A stretch of DNA of 64,000 bases from Gari tellinella. Taxonomy: Eukaryota; Mollusca; Bivalvia; Cardiida; Psammobiidae. The translations under genes and the position numbers were made by a program. The notes beneath the pieces were generated by a model that was given only the letters and a program-made list of their open reading frames with translations, ran no database searches and had not been told where the DNA came from. Shown here one piece after another: positions 20,926 to 31,460 of the stretch; positions within the stretch are counted from its first letter, which is position 1, and each line of letters starts with the position of its first letter. Location: positions 44,541,786-44,605,785 of the forward strand of contig OV277862.1 of NCBI GenBank assembly GCA_922989275.2. Direction: 5' to 3'.

Positions 20926-21289
20926 CTCAGCAAGGGCGTATATTGCATTCTCATCAAAGCAAAATCTGTTACTATTTATAGTAAGGTATACAATAAGTGT
21001 ATATAATGTTCTTATAACACTGCTAGAAATGTTTTACATACTTGACAGTTTTATTAGCTTATTTATTGCGTATAATTCAGAGAACATGTTTTGAAAATAG
21101 CGTGTTGGAAAAAAGCGTGTTAATCGTTTAAGCTCGGTAGGGGGTAAACAAAAATCAACAAGAATATCGTTCCCAACGATGGATGTTCCCCACAAAGAAA
21201 AAGTCTAAGGTATAGCATGTTTAGTAGGTGAACACAGTAACAAGTTTCATCAACTTACGATGTAACATTCAGGAGATATGCTTTGGACA

Positions 21290-22102
21290 ACAAGAGCACC
21301 GCAAGCCGGGCACATTATACGCCCGTCAAATCGATCTTAGAATGTAGTCATACCAAAACCCTATCAAGGTAAAAACAAAAGGGGAAGAACCCTGAAAGTT
21401 AGGGGTCATATGCTGACCAAGTTTCAAAAGGATGGGAATAAATTTGTTTGAGAAAGAGAGCTACAAACAAAAAATGCCCGTTTTTGACGATAAAAGGGGC
21501 ATAACTCTTGAATGTCAGGGGCAATCTTGCTGGTTATGGAGCTTGACCGAGACATTATGGTCATACACATGCTGACAAAGTTTCAAAAGGATTGGAATAA
21601 ATTTATTTGAGTTAGAGAGCGGACAAACTAAAAAATGCCCGTTTTTGACAAAATAAGGGGCATAACTCTTGAATGTCTGGGGCAATCCTGCTGGTTATAA
21701 AACATAACCGATACATTATGGTAATACACATGCTGACCAAGTTTCAAAAGGATTGGAATAAATTTGTTTGAGTTAGAGAGCGGACAAACTAAAAAATGCC
21801 CGTTTTAGATGAAAAAAGGGGCATAACTCTTGACTGTCTGTGGCAATCTTGCTGGTTATGAAACATAATCGAGACATTATGGTCATACACATGCTGACCA
21901 AGTTTCAAAAGGCCTGAAATAAATTTGTTTGAGTTAGAGAGCGGACAAACTAAAATACTGCACCTCCTCCTGTCATTCTCTATCACTGTATCAAGTTTAA
22001 TCAACCTACGGTGTACCGTTCAAGAGATATGCTCCGGACAAAAAAGCGTGACGGACGGACAAAGCGGCGACTATATGCTCCCCCCCTAAAGGGGAGCATA
22101 AA
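21290..22102 (+). mobile_element. hairpin-ended element P8, distinct subfamily
   Basis: It starts ACAAGAGCACCGCAAGCCGG and ends GCTCCCCCCCTAAAGGGGAG then CATAAA, after ACGGACGGACAAAGCGGCG. Three and a half core repeats of about 160 bp (AATGCCCGTTTTTGAC, GGGGCATAACTCTTGAATGT, ACACATGCTGACCAAGTTTC) fill it. The left end resembles that of the other hairpin-ended elements but the right hairpin is different. Another left end of this type is at 63726. Confidence 0.6.
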
Positions 22103-22401
22103 CATTGTGAAATCGGTGTTATTGTCAATAAAATTGATGTTTACTATTATTTTAATGGTTTAATTCTGATAAATTCATTTATATCGGGAATTACCTTCAT
22201 TTCGGAGTATTACCCGTACAATAAGACGTCTCTCAGAATTGACACAACGTTGTACGACGTGCGGAAGAACTGCATTCCATTCGACCTGGAGAGCATTCTG
22301 TAGCTTCTGCAAGTGGTCCATTCCCCTTGTATGCCCCTTTGTCCTAATTCGAAGTCGACTTTTGTTTTCGAATCTGGATAGCCTCTTTCATTTGTCTATC
22401 G

Positions 22402-23460
22402 CTAGGTCTGAGCAGCCACTAGGGGGCCAAGAGCCTGAAGATTATCTCTAGTATGAGAGAAAGATCTCAAATAAAATGAAGAGAAAGTAGATGCATTTTT
22501 CCACGACGAGGCGTTCAAAATGTCATCTAAAGGCACATGGTTAACGAAGGCCCACGAAGAAGCGAGAGCCCTGAGTTCATGAGAACGTATCTGTAGGAGA
22601 GACAAATTGTTTTCCGACAGGTTAGAATACGCAAAGCGTATTGTAGAAGCAACCCATCTCGAGATGGATGCTGCAGAGATATCACCTTTTCCTTTCACAG
22701 GAATAAAGAGACGTTTACGAGAACCGCGAGTAGTGCTAGTTCTGTCAACGTAAAGTTTTAGAGCTCTGATCGGGCAAAGAGTACGATCAGGGTCAGCTCT
22801 GTTTAAAGTGTGAGATAGGCTAGGAATCTTGAAAGGTTCCGGAGCCTTAGAGGGGAGTTGAGTTTTGGCTAGAAATCCTGGTTCACACAAAAATGTGACT
22901 GAACCGTCGCTATGCCAACGTAGATGTCCCGCATCAATAGATAAGGCGTGGATTTCACTCCGGCGTTTTGCTGAGGCGAACGTGAGTAAAACTACTGTTT
23001 TCCACGTTAAATGAAGGAGAGAAGCTTTATCTAAGGGTTCATACGGAGCCTTAGTAAGCGACCAGAGAACACACGATAGGTCCCACTTGGGAGTGAGAGA
23101 CCTAGACACAGGTCGAGCTAGTTCAAAAGAACGAAGCAGATCTGATAGGTGAATGTCTGAGCCAATAGAATTTGGTCCACGAATCGAGAGTATGAGAGAG
23201 CATAGCTCTATACCCTTTAATAGTATTCACAGCTTGACCCATATCTTCGAAGAGATATGTGAGGAAATCAGCTATGTGATGGATAGAGGGATGGACTGGA
23301 TCAATCTTCCCTCTACTACACCAATCTGTGAAGATGTTCCATTTGGCGTTATAGAATGTACACGTCGAAGAACGTCTAGCCTTGATGATATGTGTGGAGA
23401 CTTCAGAAGAAAATTTCTTCTTTCTGAGGCCTTCCCTGATAAAGGCCACACGTGAAGGTG
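22402..23460 (-). pseudogene. DIRS tyrosine recombinase (split by frameshift)
   Basis: Family role: it circularises or integrates the DIRS cDNA by recombination. The N-terminal core-binding part (HIIKARRSSTCTFYNAKW, DWCSRGKIDPVHPS, FLTYLFEDMG, NTIKGYRAML) lies in the frame ending at 23123. The catalytic part (23109-22402) lies in another frame: first Arg in FASAKRRSEIHAL, the H-x-x-R box in RSHELRALASS, and the Tyr in ASTFSSFYLRSF. All four catalytic residues are present. The two frames should join near 23185-23200, so a small indel is inferred there. The start overlaps the end of the RT frame, as is usual in DIRS elements. Confidence 0.8.
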
Positions 23461-25254
23461 GAACAAGAGAGGATTGTCGTGAAAGACGTTTCCTTTTTGA
23501 GATAGCAGATCCTCTTGGTGCGGAAGAGGTCTGGGATGATCGTAAAGAAGTTCCAGGAGATCGTTGAACCACGATCTCTGGGGCCAGTACGGAGCTACTA
23601 GTAGAATTTTGCATTCCGACTGTCTGATTTTGCTTAGTACAGCCGGAATCAGAATGAATGGGGGAAATGCATAAGCGAACAGGTGATCCCAATTCAGAAT
23701 TAGGGCATCTATTCCCCAAGCTGCGTGATCCAGAACTGGGGACACATACAGAGGGAGTCTGTTGTTCAGTCTGGTCGCAAACAGGTCCACTAGTGGACGA
23801 TCGAAGCAAAGGAATATCAGGTTGGCCACTCTCTGATTGAGAGACCATTCTGATGGCAGAATCTGGTTTCGGCGGAACAGGATGTCTGCTATAGAGTTCA
23901 GTCTGCCCGCTAGATGTTTGGCTCGTATGGTGATCCCGGAGGATTGACATAGGAGAAGAAGCTTCTTGGTCTCTTGAAAGAGAGCAAGAGAGTGAGTTCC
24001 GCCCTGTCTGCGGATGTAAGAAACTACTGTCGTGTTGTCCGTGGACAGAGACACGCAATGGCCCTTTAGAACAGATAGAAAGGAGGACAGAGCTAGTCTC
24101 ACTGTCATCAATTCTAGGTTGTTGATATGAAGTTGAGATTCCTGTCGAGACCATAGGCATGAAACCATTAGACCCGATGGTTCCAGGTGTGCTCCCCACC
24201 CTTCTTTGCTCGCATCTGTGAAGAGGAACAGAGATGGGGTCGGAAGATGGAGAGGAACGCCTTTCAGCATCCTGTCCTTGTTCAGCAACCATTCCAGAGC
24301 TTGATGGAATGGAGGGTGGAGGGGAACTAACGTCAAGAGGTGGTCCCGGCGGGGCCTCCATAGAGCTAAGAGATAGATCTGAAGGGGTCTCATAAAGAGG
24401 CGACCCAGTTCTATGAAGACCGCCGTTGAGTTCAGAGTCCCTAGGAGGGACAGAAGAGACCTGGCGGAGCAATGACGTTTGTGTAAGAAGGTCTGAATCA
24501 GATCTAGAACTAGATCTATTCTGGCAGGGGGAACGCGAACTATGTTCCTGTCCGTGAGAAAGTTCATCCCTACGAAGACAAAGTATTGGGATGGGATCAA
24601 ACTTGACTTGTTTGGGTTTAGTATGAGACCTAGACCTGAAACGATTCCCCAGCAACGTGCCAGATCGGCGCGAAGAAAGTGACGATTTCCCTGATGAAGG
24701 AGCCAATCGTCGAAGTATTGGAGAAGGATCGAACCTCCCACTCTTAAGTGTGAGGCTACTATCCTCATCAGTTTTGTGAAGACCCTGGGCGCTGAAGACA
24801 GGCCAAAGGATAGGGCACGAAACTGGTAGACCACAGAGCCATGGCAGAATCTGAGAAGATGCCTGGATCGTTTGTGGATTGGCACATGGAAGTACGCATC
24901 CGAAAGGTCTAAAGATAGACCCCACTGAAATGGGCGGACAGCGAGCCGAATAGAGGCTTGCGTCTCCATCTTGAAGGATTCCTTCTCTAGATACAGATTT
25001 AGAGAAGAGAGATCGATGATCGGTCTCCAAGAGCCGTCTTTCTTGGTAACAAGAAAAAGGCGACTGTAGAATCCCGGGGATTGAAGATCCCGGACCCTTT
25101 CTACCACCGCTTTGTCTAGCAGGCTTATCACAGCCTGAGCTAGGCCAGGATGTTCCGACGTAAGATTGATGGGGACACTCGATAGAGGGGGGGCGTTTCT
25201 CGAGAGGGATGAAATAGCCCTCTCTGACGATGGCAAGAGCCCACTTGTCCTGAG
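23272..25254 (-). pseudogene. DIRS reverse transcriptase / RNase H
   Basis: RT motifs in order: KKDGSWRPIIDLSSLN, LSLDLSDAYFHVPIHK with catalytic Asp, SFGLSSAPRVFTKLM, and LLQYFDDWLLH with the YFDD box. RNase H follows: FTDASKEGWGAHL, INNLELMTVRLAL, STDNTTVVSYI and AKHLAGRLNSIADIL, so the D-E-D-D acids are in place. The block DLFATRLNNRLPLYVSPV then AWGIDALILNWDHLFAYAFP is typical of DIRS proteins after RNase H. The first residues (ITQDKWALAIVREGYFIPLE) are in a different frame, broken at the run of G at 25188-25194. The Penelope-like insertion removes it from Gag. Inactive as it stands. Confidence 0.85.
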
Positions 25255-25261
25255 TTATTTG
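25255..25261. repeat. target-site duplication TTATTTG, left copy
   Basis: TTATTTG here and at 27163-27169 flank the Penelope-like insertion. Taking out one copy plus the insert restores an uninterrupted DIRS reading, HFSQ/ITQDKW, across the joint. Confidence 0.85.
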
Positions 25262-27162
25262 GGAGCAGGCTCAGTGCATGTACTACTACTAAGCTTTCCA
25301 AACTTTTAACATCGTCTTTAATTAAAATCAAAGAACATGTTCAAAGGTATTGTGATAAGACTTACGAAAATTCTGGACTTAATCTGTTTTGGTCTATCAA
25401 AAACTCTAATGTAATTTTGGCGAAGCTTGAATATAGAAAATACCAAGCTTGCAATATAAGTACGTATGACTTTTCAACACTATATACTACCTTACCTCAT
25501 AATCTAATAAAAGCTAAACTTATACAACTTATTGAAAAGACTTTTGCCAGAGAAAGGAAGCTATTTCTGGCGTGTAATACTGATCGTGCATTTTTTACAA
25601 ATGACACGGTTAAGCATTACACTATGTGGACTTGCACCGATGTCTGTGAATCACTAACATTTCTTCTGGATAATATTTATGTACGTTTTGGGAGTACCAT
25701 ATACCGCCAAGTGATTGGTATTCCTATGGGTACAAACTGTGCGCCCCTTGTCGCAGACCTATTTTTGTACTGTTATGAGAGGGACTTTATGCTTAGTCTA
25801 AAACCTGATACACAGGCAGATATGATCGAAGCCTTTAACAATACATCGCGCTATCTAGATGATATTTTTAATATAGACAACCCATTTTTTGATACGTTGT
25901 TTCCTTTTATTTACCCAAAAGAACTACGCCTTAATAAAACAAACGAGTCAAATTTGTCGGCACCATTTTTAGATTTGGATCTTTTTATAAATAACGGAAT
26001 TGTTTCTTCTAAGATTTACGATAAACGAGATGATTTTGATTTTAGTATTGTAAATTATCCTCATCTAGATGGCGATGTTCCCCGTTCCACATCTTACGGG
26101 GTTTATATTTCACAACTTATTCGCTTTGCTAGGGCCTGTACCTCTGTTGAGGACTTCCACATTCGTAATAAAACTATTACTGAAAAGCTTCTTAAACAGG
26201 GGTACAGATTTCATAAACTTCGTAAAACATTTTCTAAATTCTTTTATAGAAATCTTCCTCTCATTAACAAGTATAAATGTAACTTAAAGTCTTTTCTGCG
26301 GCAAGGTATTTCACATCCGGAGTTTTATGGTGATGTGATTTACAGACTTCGTAAGATTCTTGGACATATACATTTTCAAAACCTATTTGTGAAACGTATT
26401 AGATTTTTCCTCAAAAAAGATTATGATCCAACTATATTGCTGCGCACTTCACGTTTGGTTATCGATCAATCTACAATTGATAACTATGCTTTCCTCTTTG
26501 GTTGTGCGACGACAGACAGCACTACATGATGATGTATCTTTAAAGCCGTCCTTAACCGGGAGAGTTATGTCGGATTTTCGTGCTTTGTTTTTTCTCTCCC
26601 TCTCTGTCGTACCCTTGACCCTTCCATGTCTTACAGTTACTCGTAACTACAGACTAGTCGCTTGAGTACAATTTGACCGTTGCCATAGTGGGTTATTTTT
26701 AACACGGGCTTGAATGTTTAATTCTTTCCCATGTTACTAATGATCTTGTCATAGAATTTTTGCTAAATGTTTTACATGTATTTACTTACTGTGCTGGCGG
26801 TCTTTTTGATTGTGAGGTTGTGGAACAGGGTTTATATTTTATGTACACTGTTCGTCTTTATAGGTGAATATAGGAGATAAGTGTGAGGTTGGGCGCCCCT
26901 AAACCCAGGTTTAACCCCCCAGTGGTTGTTAATAATCAATTAATTTATAGTTAATTATTGATTGCTACTGACCGTACCAAGGCGGGCTCCTATGTTCCCT
27001 TTGCTTTATGTTTGTCTTGCGTGTTGTTTTCTACTTGTGTAGATGAAGGAATGGTATTGCGTGTGTGTGTGTGTGTTTGTTGTGGTATGACTGTGTGTGT
27101 GTGTTCTGCTTGAGAGGTGGGTGTATTGTTTGTGTTACGTTTCCTGCTTGAGTCTTTCGTAT
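25262..27162 (+). mobile_element. Penelope-like element insertion, 5'-truncated
   Basis: 1901 bp between 7-bp direct repeats, opposite in orientation to its DIRS host. It begins inside the RT domain (GGAGCAGGCTCAGTGCATGT, the AGS...ACTTTK segment with one base missing) and carries the RT ORF, about 460 bp of non-coding DNA including TGGGCGCCCCTAAACCCAGG, a short palindrome AATAATCAATTAATTTATAG near 26930, and a (TG)n microsatellite at 27060-27105 near its 3' edge. No GIY-YIG endonuclease is recognisable downstream of the RT. Confidence 0.8.
25417..26529 (+). pseudogene. Penelope-like reverse transcriptase
   Basis: The first open codon is not a true start: the same frame is open from about 25276 (TTTKLSKLLTSSLIKIKEH, YENSGLNLFWSIKNSN) until the 5' truncation. 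RT motifs follow in order: STYDFSTLYTTLPHNLIKAK with the first catalytic Asp, VIGIPMGTNCAPLVADLFLY, and TSRYLDDIFNIDN with the paired Asp, then PFLDLDLFINNGIVSSKIYD and YGVYISQLIRFARAC, which are characteristic of Penelope-like RTs of molluscs and other animals. The ORF ends TTDSTT. N-terminal RT fingers are missing, and there is no endonuclease domain, so it cannot act alone. The best frame is uninterrupted over 370 codons, which suggests a fairly recent insertion. Confidence 0.85.
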
Positions 27163-27169
27163 TTATTTG
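27163..27169. repeat. target-site duplication TTATTTG, right copy
   Basis: Partner of 25255-25261. On its right lies GAGAGAAATGAAGAAGCCTG, the antisense of the Gag/RT junction. Confidence 0.85.
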
Positions 27170-29100
27170 AGAGAAATGAAGAAGCCTGGCGCCCACTGGA
27201 ATGTCAGAAGCATTCTGAGGAGGAGGTAGAAAGGGCGAATCCCTAGAGTTTCCACCAGACGCCTTAGATGAAGAAGGCGACTGTGCCGACTTGAAACCAG
27301 TTGATTTACCCTGGTAACTAGTCTTTCCCTTAGCAGAGCTATCAAACTTTCTCTGGTTAGTTTGTTTGCTCTGCTTGGTCTTCTGCCGCTTAGGCTGATT
27401 AGGGGTAGAAGACGGAGAAGGAGAACTGCGCCGGGCATTAGCTGATTTTGAGCTATTAGCCCGTGCAGCAGACTTATGAAGCTGCAACTCCCGATCAGCT
27501 TTGGCTACCTCCTTGATGAGTCCGCCAAAAAGCTGAGGGGAGGATAAAGGCGCAGATCTCAAAGTCTCCTTAGAGGATGGTACAGGCAGAGATGTTTTGC
27601 TGAGAAACGCATCTCTCCTGACCCGAAGCATCTCGGCGGTGTTAGAGCAGGCTAACCCCGACAGGATGCGGGTAGAGCGGCTGACCTTTGCCAGCCGTCT
27701 AAGAACCTCGGTGGCAGGATTATCCTCCGAGGAGAGCTGAATTAAAGCAGCGGCTTCCGATCTTACCTTGTTGGAAGAATCCAACTTGCTAAGCACTCCA
27801 GCAACGGTATGAGTTACCGGAAGTGCTAGCTTGGAAGCTCGGGGAGACAGAACTCCCCGAGCGGAAAGAAGCTTCTCATCCGCAGACAAGGCCATAGGCT
27901 CTGAACAAGAGACAGGTCTGCTACAGAGGTCCTCAGGGACGATATCAAAGACATCCTCACAGGCCTTGTCGAAGGAGAGAATGACCGGGTCGATCTCCCC
28001 GTCGTCCTCAGTGACTGATTTAGAGTCGTCCTGAGAGCGATCAGTAACGGGAGAGAGCGGGCCCTCCAGAGGAGTAGGAGGAAAACTGCTTCCGGTAGGA
28101 CGGGAGCAGGAGAAGTTTCCACTGCCGGTACAGGGGCCGACGGCAGTGGAAGACCGGGTACCGGATATTCGGAAGGGATCAGAAACTGTGATCCCGGCAC
28201 CTGGACCCAACCTTGCTGAGAGGTAGAACGGATCCCTAAGAGAAAGGGAGGGTCCGTTCCTGGATCTGGCTCTAGGAGGGGACGTCGAGCGACTCCGGCT
28301 CCTGGAGGAAGACAGTTCAGAACTGGACGAGGCAGAACTGGATCCAGAGAAGTGTTTCCAGTTCTTCCGCCGGTGGCGTTCCACAGCACGGGCCCTAGAG
28401 GAGCGGGAATGCCTAGAACGGACAGATCTAGTAGACCTAGATCTGTGCCGCCTTCGGCCCCTGTGAGACACACAAGACTCTGAATCAGAGGAGAAACTGG
28501 ACCTATGATGGCCGGTGACCGGTGGCCGGACCGGCCCTTATGATGGCAGGTGGCCGGACCGACCACTGAAAGGTCGGTCGGTGGCCGGTGACAAAATGGG
28601 ACCGGACCGACCAACAGGATGGTCGGTGCCCGGTGCTCGATGGTCGGTGACCGGTGAGCTAGAAAGGCCGGTCCGACCATGAGAATGGTCGGTGGCCGGT
28701 GGTCGGACCGACCACGAGATGACTGGCCGGTAGAAACGGCAGCAGTCAGGGGCTCCAAGGTCCGGTGGTCGGACCGACCACCGGGATCCTGGTCGGTACC
28801 GACCACTGCACGAGGTGGGTGGTCGGAGACCTGGTCTGAAAGACCGGGGGAGCCAGGTGCAACCGAGGCTCCCCTGTCGGAGCAATAGGGGCTTTCGCCA
28901 AAGATTGGCGTAACCCCTGGCAGAGGAGACTCCCGAGAAACAGAGCTATCTCGGGAGCCTCTGCGCTCCTTCCTAGATTTATAAGAACGTCTCCGTTCCA
29001 GCTTGGCCCAAGTGTCGGTTGGCCAGCTGGAGGACAGAGAACAAGGGGGGGGGGGGGGAGCTGGAGCAACCACAGCAGCCCAGACAGCTGCTGTGATCAT
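27170..29100 (-). pseudogene. DIRS Gag-like protein
   Basis: Structural protein of the retrotransposon, recognised by position and by C-terminal motifs. The main frame (28471 to 27170) has an Arg/Ser-rich start (SHRGRRRHRSRSTRSVRSRH), Ser- and Pro-rich segments, ASKLALPVTHTVAGVLSKLD, LRSAPLSSPQLFGGLIKEVA, a Lys-rich QPKRQKTKQSKQTNQRK, and ends IPVGARLLHFSQ, which leads straight into RT. The N-terminus probably lies in another frame, from an ATG at 29100 (TDTWAKLERRRSYKSRKE) to about 28530, with a frame break after the GGTCGG-rich stretch. The frame that runs on past 27162 into Penelope-like DNA is an artefact of the insertion. Confidence 0.65.
28500..28860. repeat. GC-rich GGTCGG/CCGACC minisatellite inside Gag
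   Basis: Imperfect units such as GGTCGGTGGCCGGTG and GGACCGACCA recur about every 60 bp, so the minus strand encodes repeated GRSDHR- and TDHPVGRS-like peptides. Many units are locally self-complementary. The run of G at 29046-29057 lies just upstream in the element's own sense. Confidence 0.6.
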
Positions 29101-29104
29101 CCCA

Positions 29105-29510
29105 GCTCGCCTTGTTATGCCCGCAGGAACCTTTTATTTGGGGCATGTTGGGACCCTGCAATGTAACCGAGACAATAAAACGAGTAGAATAAGTTAATTA
29201 AATTAAATATTCACTCGAAAACAGGATAAATCTAGGGGAAAAATATTCAAGATAAAAATCAGATAATAATAAATGATACTTAGAATCGAAGAACGTAGTA
29301 AAGCAGGAAAATCTGGGAGCCTAGAGAATCTTCGTGAAGTTCGAATGGCGACCAGAAAAAACCACGTGGATAATTAGACAAGCGTCTATATGATTAAGCG
29401 GACAGCCGCGGTGCGGGCGTATATGCGGTGCTATACTAGGATAGCTCAGGTGGACTTCGCTTTTTCTGGTAAAGTAGTAGTTCTATAACCGATAGCAAGA
29501 TTCATAGCAG
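29105..29510. other. flank of the DIRS element, unassigned
   Basis: No gene or shared repeat is recognised. It may include the DIRS leader or terminal repeat, but I could not match it to sequence left of 22402. Confidence 0.3.
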
Positions 29511-29514
29511 GTAA

Positions 29515-30416
29515 GGTATTTTTGCTAATAAAACGTGCCCCACCCACTGGCGGCAATGTTTTTTAAGATATCAAAATTATTTCAAGATATATGGTAAACT
29601 AAAGGGTCACCCATGGATCATTTGTGTAAAACTATTTTCAATTTGAACCAGGAGTTTCACAGAAGAAGATTTTTAAAGTTTTAACTATACAGTATATCAA
29701 AAGGAAAACGTGCCCCACCCACTGGCGGCCATGTTTTTTAAGATATCAAAATTATTTTAACAAATCTAGTAGAGAGTCACCAATGGATCATTTGTGTACA
29801 TTTATTTTTAATTTGGACCGGCAGTTTCACAGAAGAAGATTTTTAAAGTTTACTATACAGTATCATAAGGAAAACGTGCCCCATCCACTGGCGGCCATGT
29901 TTTTTAAGATATCAAAATTATTTTAAAAAATCTGATAGAGGGTCACCCATGGATCATTTGTGTGTAATTATTTTTAAATTGGATCAGCGGTTTGAGACAA
30001 GAAGATTTTTAAAGTTTTCACTATTTAGCCATATGAGGAAAATCTGCCCCACCCACTGGCGGCCATGTTTTTTTAAGATAGAAACATTATTTTAGGAAAT
30101 CTTATAGAGGGTCACCAATGGCACATTTGGGTACAATTAATTTCAATTCAGACCAGTAGTTTTTGACGAGAAGAATTTTAAAGTTTTTTCAAGTGGTTGC
30201 CATGGCAACCACAATTTCAATTGAATGACCTATATTTCAAGAAATCTGAGAGAGAACCCTACAAGGAACAATCCTATAAAGTTTTAATGAAATTGGCCCA
30301 GTAGTTTCCAAGAAGAAGGTCTTTAAAGAAAAAGTTGACGATACACGACGGACGACAACGACGGACACAGGGCGATCGCAATAGCTCACCTTGGCACTTC
30401 ATGCCAGGTGAGCTAA
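29515..30416 (+). mobile_element. hairpin-ended element P9, left end missing
   Basis: Four core repeats of about 170 bp (GCCCCACCCACTGGCGGC, TGGATCATTTGTGT, AGAAGAAGATTTTTAAAGTT) are followed by GGTTGCCATGGCAACCACAA, GACGGACGACAACGACGG and the terminal hairpin AGCTCACCTTGGCACTTCAT then GCCAGGTGAGCTAA. Same family as P4; its uninterrupted core supplies the empty site for the LINE in P4. Confidence 0.7.
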
Positions 30417-30569
30417 AAACAGTTGACATCTAAAAGCAATGTGTCTGTTTGCTTTACTGCCAACTTGTGTTAAGCAGTCACCCGTTGTGAACTCCTAATA
30501 TTTCACACAAGTTTTGGGTCGTAATAGAGTAGTGTTACTGTATGTATTTTCATTAGAATGACTTTACTC

Positions 30570-30810
30570 AAACATCATACTTTTAAAGTTTCTTTCTTGT
30601 GTGAACTCTTACATGCTCGACTAAAGGACCATTCTAAGTGATAAATGCACAAAGGAAAACACTTCTAAGGTCTGTCCCCTGTTCGAACCCTGTTGCGATT
30701 GACTAAATTAGATGTCGGAGTACCGTTAGTGCCTTTTCTCACATCTTGCACTTCTGAGGTCTCTCTCTTGAATGAACTATCATGTGTGTGACTAAAGTAC
30801 TTTTACAGAG
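30570..30810 (-). pseudogene. relic of C2H2 zinc fingers
   Basis: Antisense finger signatures (TGTGTGAACTCTTACATGCT, TGAGGTCTCTCTCTTGAATG, GTGTGTGACTAAAGTACTTT) remain at roughly 84-bp multiples, without an open frame. Same orientation as the four ZNF exons. Confidence 0.55.
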
Positions 30811-30883
30811 TAAGTGACATTTTTAATTCCCTATGAACACGCGTGAGAGTAAAAATAATTATTACCATACTATGATTGCAAAA

Positions 30884-30958
30884 AGTTTAGAGCCAAATGA
30901 GACGCTGCTGAGACGGTTAGACAGGCGTCCGATCAGTCAACAAACTGCTTGCCACTCC
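30884..30958. repeat. hairpin module 1, eroded
   Basis: AGTTTAGAGCCAAATGAGAC...GACAGGCGTCCGATCAGTCA then ACAAACTGCTTGCCA. The arms still pair in part (GAGACGC with GCGTCCGATC). Confidence 0.45.
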
Positions 30959-31460
30959 TGAAGATAACAAGATGGTCTTGAAGTCCGTGATATCGCTCAC
31001 CTGTTGTAATGAAGCCTGATAGCTTTAATACCGTTGTGTTTCATCCGTTTTAATCTAAATCCATTATAGTATAGCATGTAAATAATATTGGAATACGACC
31101 TATTCTAGTATAGTAGAGTACATCAAGGGCAGATAACTAGAGCCTAAACAGTACTGTAATGAAGCCTCTTCTAGCATTTGAATGTATACCATGGGCATAT
31201 AACCTTTACCATAATGATCATATATCAACAATAATTGCACTTCTTCGAAAGCTTATAGCTATATACATTGTGTTCAAATACGTGTATAATTTAAGTCAAT
31301 TGAAACTGTAGTTGTTAGAGTGTAAACGCTACTACATATGACATTTCAACACATCAAGGGCAGATTACTCATGACCAATTATTTCAATTTCAACCATTTT
31401 CGAGCTCATCCGAGACCTTATAGTCATATATAATCTGAGCAAGTTTGAAAAAAAAAAATA

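Larger units (their letters stand above)
22402..29100 (-). mobile_element. DIRS-like tyrosine-recombinase retrotransposon, broken
   Basis: On the minus strand the order is Gag (29100 to about 27170), RT, RNase H and a DIRS-specific conserved region (25254 to about 23400), then an overlapping tyrosine recombinase (about 23460 to 22402). This layout, with a recombinase in place of a DDE integrase, is that of DIRS elements. At least three frame breaks and a 1.9-kb Penelope-like insertion (25262-27162) make it non-functional. I could not find the inverted terminal repeats or the internal complementary region; the coding limits are given instead. Confidence 0.85.

Noticed and set aside
23123..25030. 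A second long frame (635 codons) opposite in phase to the DIRS RT
   Set aside because: Its first 530 or so codons are Ser/Pro-rich out-of-frame reading of RT and RNase H. Only the last 100 codons, the recombinase N-terminus, are real and are described there.
26530..26990. GIY-YIG endonuclease of the Penelope-like element
   Set aside because: I translated the region by eye and saw no GIY or YIG motif and no open frame long enough.
26990..27162. C-terminal Thr/His-rich tail of the Gag frame
   Set aside because: It is read from the antisense of the Penelope-like insert and its (TG)n microsatellite, beyond the target duplication.
27826..28530. Continuation of the frame from the ATG at 29100 through Gag
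   Set aside because: Past about 28530 it is an out-of-frame reading of the Arg/Ser-rich Gag frame. Only its first part is taken as a possible Gag N-terminus.
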